A stretch of 64,000 nucleotides of DNA from Acidobacteriota bacterium. GTDB taxonomy: Bacteria > Acidobacteriota > Thermoanaerobaculia > Multivoradales > J023. Every line of letters starts with the position of its first letter. Position 1 is the first letter of the stretch. Under the pieces are notes generated by a model. It had not been told where the DNA came from and made no database searches. It saw only the letters and a list, made by a program, of their open reading frames with translations. Position numbers and translations under genes: made by a program. Positions 62,601 through 64,000 of the stretch are shown in pieces. Where the stretch lies: NCBI GenBank assembly GCA_029263315.1, contig JAJCXR010000048.1:62001-126000 (forward strand), given 5' to 3'.

Positions 62601-64000
62601 AGGCCGAGCTCTTGCTACCGGCGGGGGTGGTCGACCTCGACCCCTCCAACAACAGCGCCAGCGATAGCCTCCTGCTGACCCCACGGGCCGACTTGCAGCT
62701 CAGCAAGAGCGATGGCATCACCCAAGCCGCCCCCGGCGGCGAGGTGACCTATCTACTGACCGCCGCCAATCCGCTGGGTCCCAGCGAAGTGCAGGGGGCC
62801 CGGCTGACCGACGCCTTCGCCGCCACCCTGGACTGCCTGTGGAGTTGCCAGGGGGCTCCCGTCGACGGCGGTCGCTGCGACGCTGGCATCCACCTCGGCG
62901 ATGTGGATGTGTCGGTCGATCTACCGGTTGGCAGCGCCGTCACGGTGCAAGCCGTCTGCCGCATCGCGCCGTCGGCCAGCGGCATGCTGAGCAATACCGC
63001 CCACTTGGCGCCGCCCGGCGAGGTCGACGATCCGAATCCGACCAACAACACCGCCTCGGACCTCGACACCACCCTGCTGCGGCTGTCGGATCTCTCCCTC
63101 AGTCTCAGCGACGGGCGTCTCGAAGCCACCCCCGGCGGCGGCCTCAGCTACGGGCTCTTGGCCCGCAACGACGGCCCCAGCGACCTCTTCGGCGCCACCT
63201 TGAGCGACGACTTGCCCGACACCCTGAGCTGTGCCTGGAGCTGCGGCAGCTTGGGGGGAGCCAGCTGCGACGGGTCCCTACCGGACGGCGACCTGAGCAC
63301 CCAGGTGGACTTGCCGGTGGGCAGCAGCGTCCTCTTCACCGCCCGATGCCAAATCGATGCCGACGCCAGGGGCACTTTGATCAACGGTGCCGTCCTCAGC
63401 CTGCCGGGGGATGCCGTCGATCCCGATCCCAGCAATAACCAGGCGGTGGACGACGACACCGTCTTGGTTCCCGTCGCCGATCTGGCGATCGACCTCGACA
63501 ACGGCTTCCCCCAAGTGGTGCCGGGCACCTCTGTGAGCTACACCCTGCGGCTGGATAATCTTGGACCCAGCAGCGCCGTGGGGGCCACCCTAGCAACCTC
63601 TGAGCCATTCTCCGTGGACTGCCAATGGAGCTGCCAGCCGGACGCCGGGGCCACTTGCCCGACGGCGCCCCAAGCCGGCCCCCTCGGCAACGTGGTGGAC
63701 TTGCCCGCCGGTGGCGGCGTCACCTACACCGGCCTCTGCCAAGTGGGCTCGGCGGCCCTCGGCTCCCTCGGCCTGAGCGCCCAGGTCAGCCCAGCCGGCG
63801 ATACCCAAGACCCGTATCTCGACAACAACCTCAGCGACGACACGGACCCCTTGACACCGCAGGCCGACCTATCGATTTCCAAGGACGACGGGGTCGACGA
63901 GGTGGCCCCCGGCGAAACGGTGACCTACGACCTGGTGGTCCACAACGCGGGCCCCAGCGACGCCCCAGGGGCGACGGTGAGCGATCACTTCGTCGCCTCC
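53594..64000 (+). CDS. Third giant DUF11-repeat protein, 3' end beyond window
   Basis: At least 3469 aa; the frame has no stop up to 64000. GTG at 53594 (or 53609) gives a compact signal peptide ending LALPSSVEA-Q. An ATG at 53342 in the same frame would add 84 residues before it. Residues of about 25-218 form a domain unlike those of the other giants (TLTFNSANTGLSRSF, VRALGFFLLDV, FVGVVTDAPIGHVLFDED), similar in rhythm to exported PEP-CTERM-type beta-sandwiches. About 26 DUF11 domains follow. Domains 2-3 and 5-10 (54.6-57.9 kb) are 2-Cys (LSFVSSANGCTEGG..VSC.FG); domain 4 and those from 11 on are nearer the W-T-C types. The C-terminal sorting signal, if any, lies outside. Confidence 0.88.
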   Translation, partial: MRCLVVRSLVILCLALPSSVEAQVQCFSDLSLWCSALGNADCNFVPDLERFNTVAANIARADEVPSPPGNNAQLGPTLTFNSANTGLSRSFVLEALQAGADIVFNDTEFGGSAAADTLSIGDFNDHENDDFQIILIGGQGVRALGFFLLDVDETAGESLNVFTGAGSLMGACSGFQANTDQFVGVVTDAPIGHVLFDEDPGGDDITVQDFFFALPPGDVSITKDDGQITATPGDTLTYIIQARNNGPIDAVGATVSDPLSAPLSGCTWTCSGSGGVTCTGSGSGAIDDSVDLPRGTVATYTVTCGTDPTFSGTVTNTASITPPADLADTDSNNNTAMDTTDLVPSADLGLAKDDGVTEVDADSDLTYTLTVSNLGPNDSTGGTVSDTLPMGLSFVSSANGCTEGGGTVSCTFGALSVGSSTALSFVAHIDASVSGTVTNSATVSGNEGDANSGNDSAGHSTEVIAQTDLALSMLDTPDPVVAGTQLTYTLTVTNNGPSGSTGGTVSVALPNALTFASSSDCVAAGSGATCTFGNLASGASQDLILVVDVDEEASGTVSNTATVSGNEEDPVSGNNSASAVTEIIRQVDLEVVKVDGSGGTVVAGETIDYTVTVTNLGPNDVIAATVSDSFPTDLDDVRWNCTASPGSSCPGVGSGNINHAVNLLAMGSVTFSAMADVEPDALGDLINQASASNPAGTEDPDLSNNGSAVTTDVIRQADLRLAKEDASGGETVPGGTLSYRLTVSNDGPSDSSGGSVVDTLPAGTTFRGSASGCTAAGATVTCDFAGLRRGSQRTLIFTVDVAADASGTLSNSATVTGLDADPDSSNNTASASTSAVPRTDLELDKNGPAMASSGDTMVYTLEVTNHGPSDSTGSSVQDSLPAGLTFGGSSDCSASGGEVSCAVGPLAAGASAILSFEVEIGSGVTASLLNSATVTADEDDPASGNNSASHRTNIDAMADLALSKTGSAGAVAGRTLLYTLTVDNLGPADSSGGSVRDTLPPGLSFESSVDGCYGVTGAVVCPFGDLAQGTSHNLTFVARLASSADGTLLNQSTVDGNEVDPVSSNDDASLSTAVTRQADLSLSKDDGVTSVTPGNTLQYSLTVRNLGPSDSGDSSGGGPPGGGGQIIDPLPSGLSFASSPDGCALAGGDVVCPFGPLAAGQERTLRFTVAVAAGVDTEIDNSATVSGPETDPETDNNVASHLTPLAVEADLALSKDDGVTQAVAGEPLTYTLTIDNLGPSTGGGGVITDTLPLGMSFASSADGCSAVGAVVSCPFGAVAVGGSEVRSFVVDLAADLEGDLVNRADLQSDDHDPNPANDSAIHQTPVVRRADLELSKDDGVASAAPGETLTYALTVDNLGPSDCSGATVDDPLPAGLTFLSSEDGCQATDGVVRCAVPPLASGSNLTLSFKARLDSDLPPTPDLVNDAEVVGLDDDPDPLNNLTSHSTPLGPRADLAITKDDGLTAVAPGSAHTYTITVRNLGPSDAEATVTDTLPTELSQVSWTCQASPGSSCNSTGNGDLDDDVDLAAGGVLVYTVSSTVGGSVGGMLNNTATVESSIADPYPDNNTDEDLTSLAAIADLRLSKDDGQSVVAPGSTLTYTITVDNDGPSPVIDALVEDTLPPTLSNVSWTCQPSAGAVCSASDLGNLSDTVDLPPGGRLIYRVVATVAPDAVGLLVNSAQVTPPAGVTDPNPGNNGASDINTLDPTADLLLSKSDGQATAAPGETLTYDVTVQNIGPGDAAGAQVVDLLPALLQGATWTCTPSVDAVCTATGSGNLLDTVVLPAGGQLLYQITGTVAANALAAGHTAILNTASVTPPPGLDDPAPSNNSASDLDTLQASHDLVLSKDDGVLQAVPGGQLTYAVVVQNLGPSDAAGPQVHDPLPAGLSCVWSCVASHGASCFNGQLAGDLLDHPSLPALSEVTYTGLCQVAANLDPATTPQLVNGASVAVPLGAVDPVPANNSDNDINTLTPLADLGVTKSDGVTAAIPGQSVLSYALRAHNAGPSDVAGAQLRDTFPAGLDCLWSCTAGTGASCPAGQHSGDLLATVDLTAGASLVVNAQCHIDPELSGTLSNTLSITPPAGVVDPNPNNDSARDLDTVLTPTAQLAVSKSDQRESLAPGEALTYLITVQNLGPSDALDITVHDALPPSLEAITWSCDATDGSSCSAVGGDDLIDPVTVRAGGQLTYSLEARVRANTAAGMLSNTVSLSLPSGIVDPQPADNSATDNTTLTPTVDLAISKDDGLTSAVPGTSLRYVLTVTNGGPSDAVDARVTDTLPEALSNAVWTCLPSPGASCSLSGSGDLDDLVRVPVGGQLLYRLDATVDGEARGELLNGATVQAAVGTVDSDPSNNSASDLDTLTPRADLRLSKTDNRDSVAPGHALTYRLELHNDGPSDVVGATVQDVVPTVLDCAWSCNPGPGTGCAVGDPASGDLQGSADLPAGGAVVYEAQCQVDAAASGVLLNQASATLPGGVEDPDPTDNLASDSTDLLSSVDLVISKNDGRNSASPGDTLTYNLVVSNPFGPSDVRGATVEDVFPASLSCVWGCQGTFGAVCTPGQVSGDLLDVVDLPVGSQAIYTALCQLADDASGGDGNSVINVATVTPPAGVIDSNPSNNTAQDITDISSTGLDLSIQVSDGLSSAVPGTSITYILLARQLAGPPTSGIVVRDDFPAELDCLWSCQALGGGSCAAGQHAGDLLDTVHLVSGASLRYTARCDIDPSARGSLANPASIEPPSGVADANPSDNGSSDLDTVLLPRADLQVTKSDGLTNVLPGGELTYDIEVRNVAGPSTLLGGVVEDLFADQLSCSWTCDLDGEALCTAGPVSGDLLDTVELPPGESLVYRATCQLAEDAVGTLRNTAHVRLPPDFLDPVPANNSATDETLVQQVTDLVLRLEDGTAEAVPGEQLTFVLTVENFDSFAFFGPGGLLFVPATTVRGLLVQSAPPEALSCVWTCQPSDDASCDPGPTVGDLLDSVDLAAGSQVVYSARCHIDPAARGILTNQAELLLPAGVVDLDPSNNSASDSLLLTPRADLQLSKSDGITQAAPGGEVTYLLTAANPLGPSEVQGARLTDAFAATLDCLWSCQGAPVDGGRCDAGIHLGDVDVSVDLPVGSAVTVQAVCRIAPSASGMLSNTAHLAPPGEVDDPNPTNNTASDLDTTLLRLSDLSLSLSDGRLEATPGGGLSYGLLARNDGPSDLFGATLSDDLPDTLSCAWSCGSLGGASCDGSLPDGDLSTQVDLPVGSSVLFTARCQIDADARGTLINGAVLSLPGDAVDPDPSNNQAVDDDTVLVPVADLAIDLDNGFPQVVPGTSVSYTLRLDNLGPSSAVGATLATSEPFSVDCQWSCQPDAGATCPTAPQAGPLGNVVDLPAGGGVTYTGLCQVGSAALGSLGLSAQVSPAGDTQDPYLDNNLSDDTDPLTPQADLSISKDDGVDEVAPGETVTYDLVVHNAGPSDAPGATVSDHFVAS

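Overview
The window comes from a high-GC, Gram-negative-type bacterium. It encodes an outer-membrane BamA/TamA-like protein, several lipoproteins, a type IV pilus ATPase, hybrid histidine kinases with periplasmic sensor parts, and secreted giants ending in IPTL-CTERM sorting tails. The mix (oligopeptidase B, saccharopine-dehydrogenase-like enzyme, paired 7TM hybrid kinases, Reg_prop kinase, DUF11 giants) would fit Acidobacteriota or a similar environmental lineage. That assignment is inference: no rRNA or other phylogenetic marker lies in the window.

The left half (1-35.3 kb) is mostly chromosomal housekeeping and signalling. In order: the 3' end of malate dehydrogenase; a small zinc-ribbon protein; a polytopic GT-C-like membrane protein; oligopeptidase B; a saccharopine-dehydrogenase-family enzyme; RsgA; tRNA-Glu(TTC); an exported DUF4412-like protein; a PilT/PilU ATPase followed 2 nt later by a zinc-ribbon protein; an ArsR-type regulator translationally coupled to pstS-pstC-pstA-pstB; a PLP decarboxylase; a carboxylate-amine ligase (GCS2) fused to two CBS domains; a lipoprotein FKBP isomerase; and a BamA-like outer-membrane protein. 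Then come two tandem paralogous hybrid histidine kinases on the minus strand (ATGA overlap). Divergent from them is a subtilisin-like protease with a five-copy DANPWL tail, followed by a 1423-aa Reg_prop/Y_Y_Y hybrid kinase and a small unknown protein.

The right 28.5 kb is a single-strand array of three consecutive giant DUF11-repeat proteins. Their sizes are 4044 aa, 1877 aa, and at least 3469 aa, the last running off the window without a stop. The first two have signal peptides, cysteine-bearing DUF11 domains of about 130 aa (28 and 12 by my count), a GFESG-type motif late in the chain, and IPTL-CTERM tails. The third begins with a different globular domain and carries about 26 DUF11 domains in the window. 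They look like cell-surface or secreted stalk/adhesin proteins, probably processed by an exosortase encoded elsewhere.

The least expected structure is inside these giants. DUF11 domains are interrupted at the same point by beta-propeller-blade-like inserts. Two of those inserts carry six copies of a near-palindromic 15-mer (CAGGTGCCTGGCACC) in two different reading frames, which suggests a DNA-level REP-like element expanding within coding sequence. Part of the first giant also shows an exact 783-bp two-domain higher-order period.
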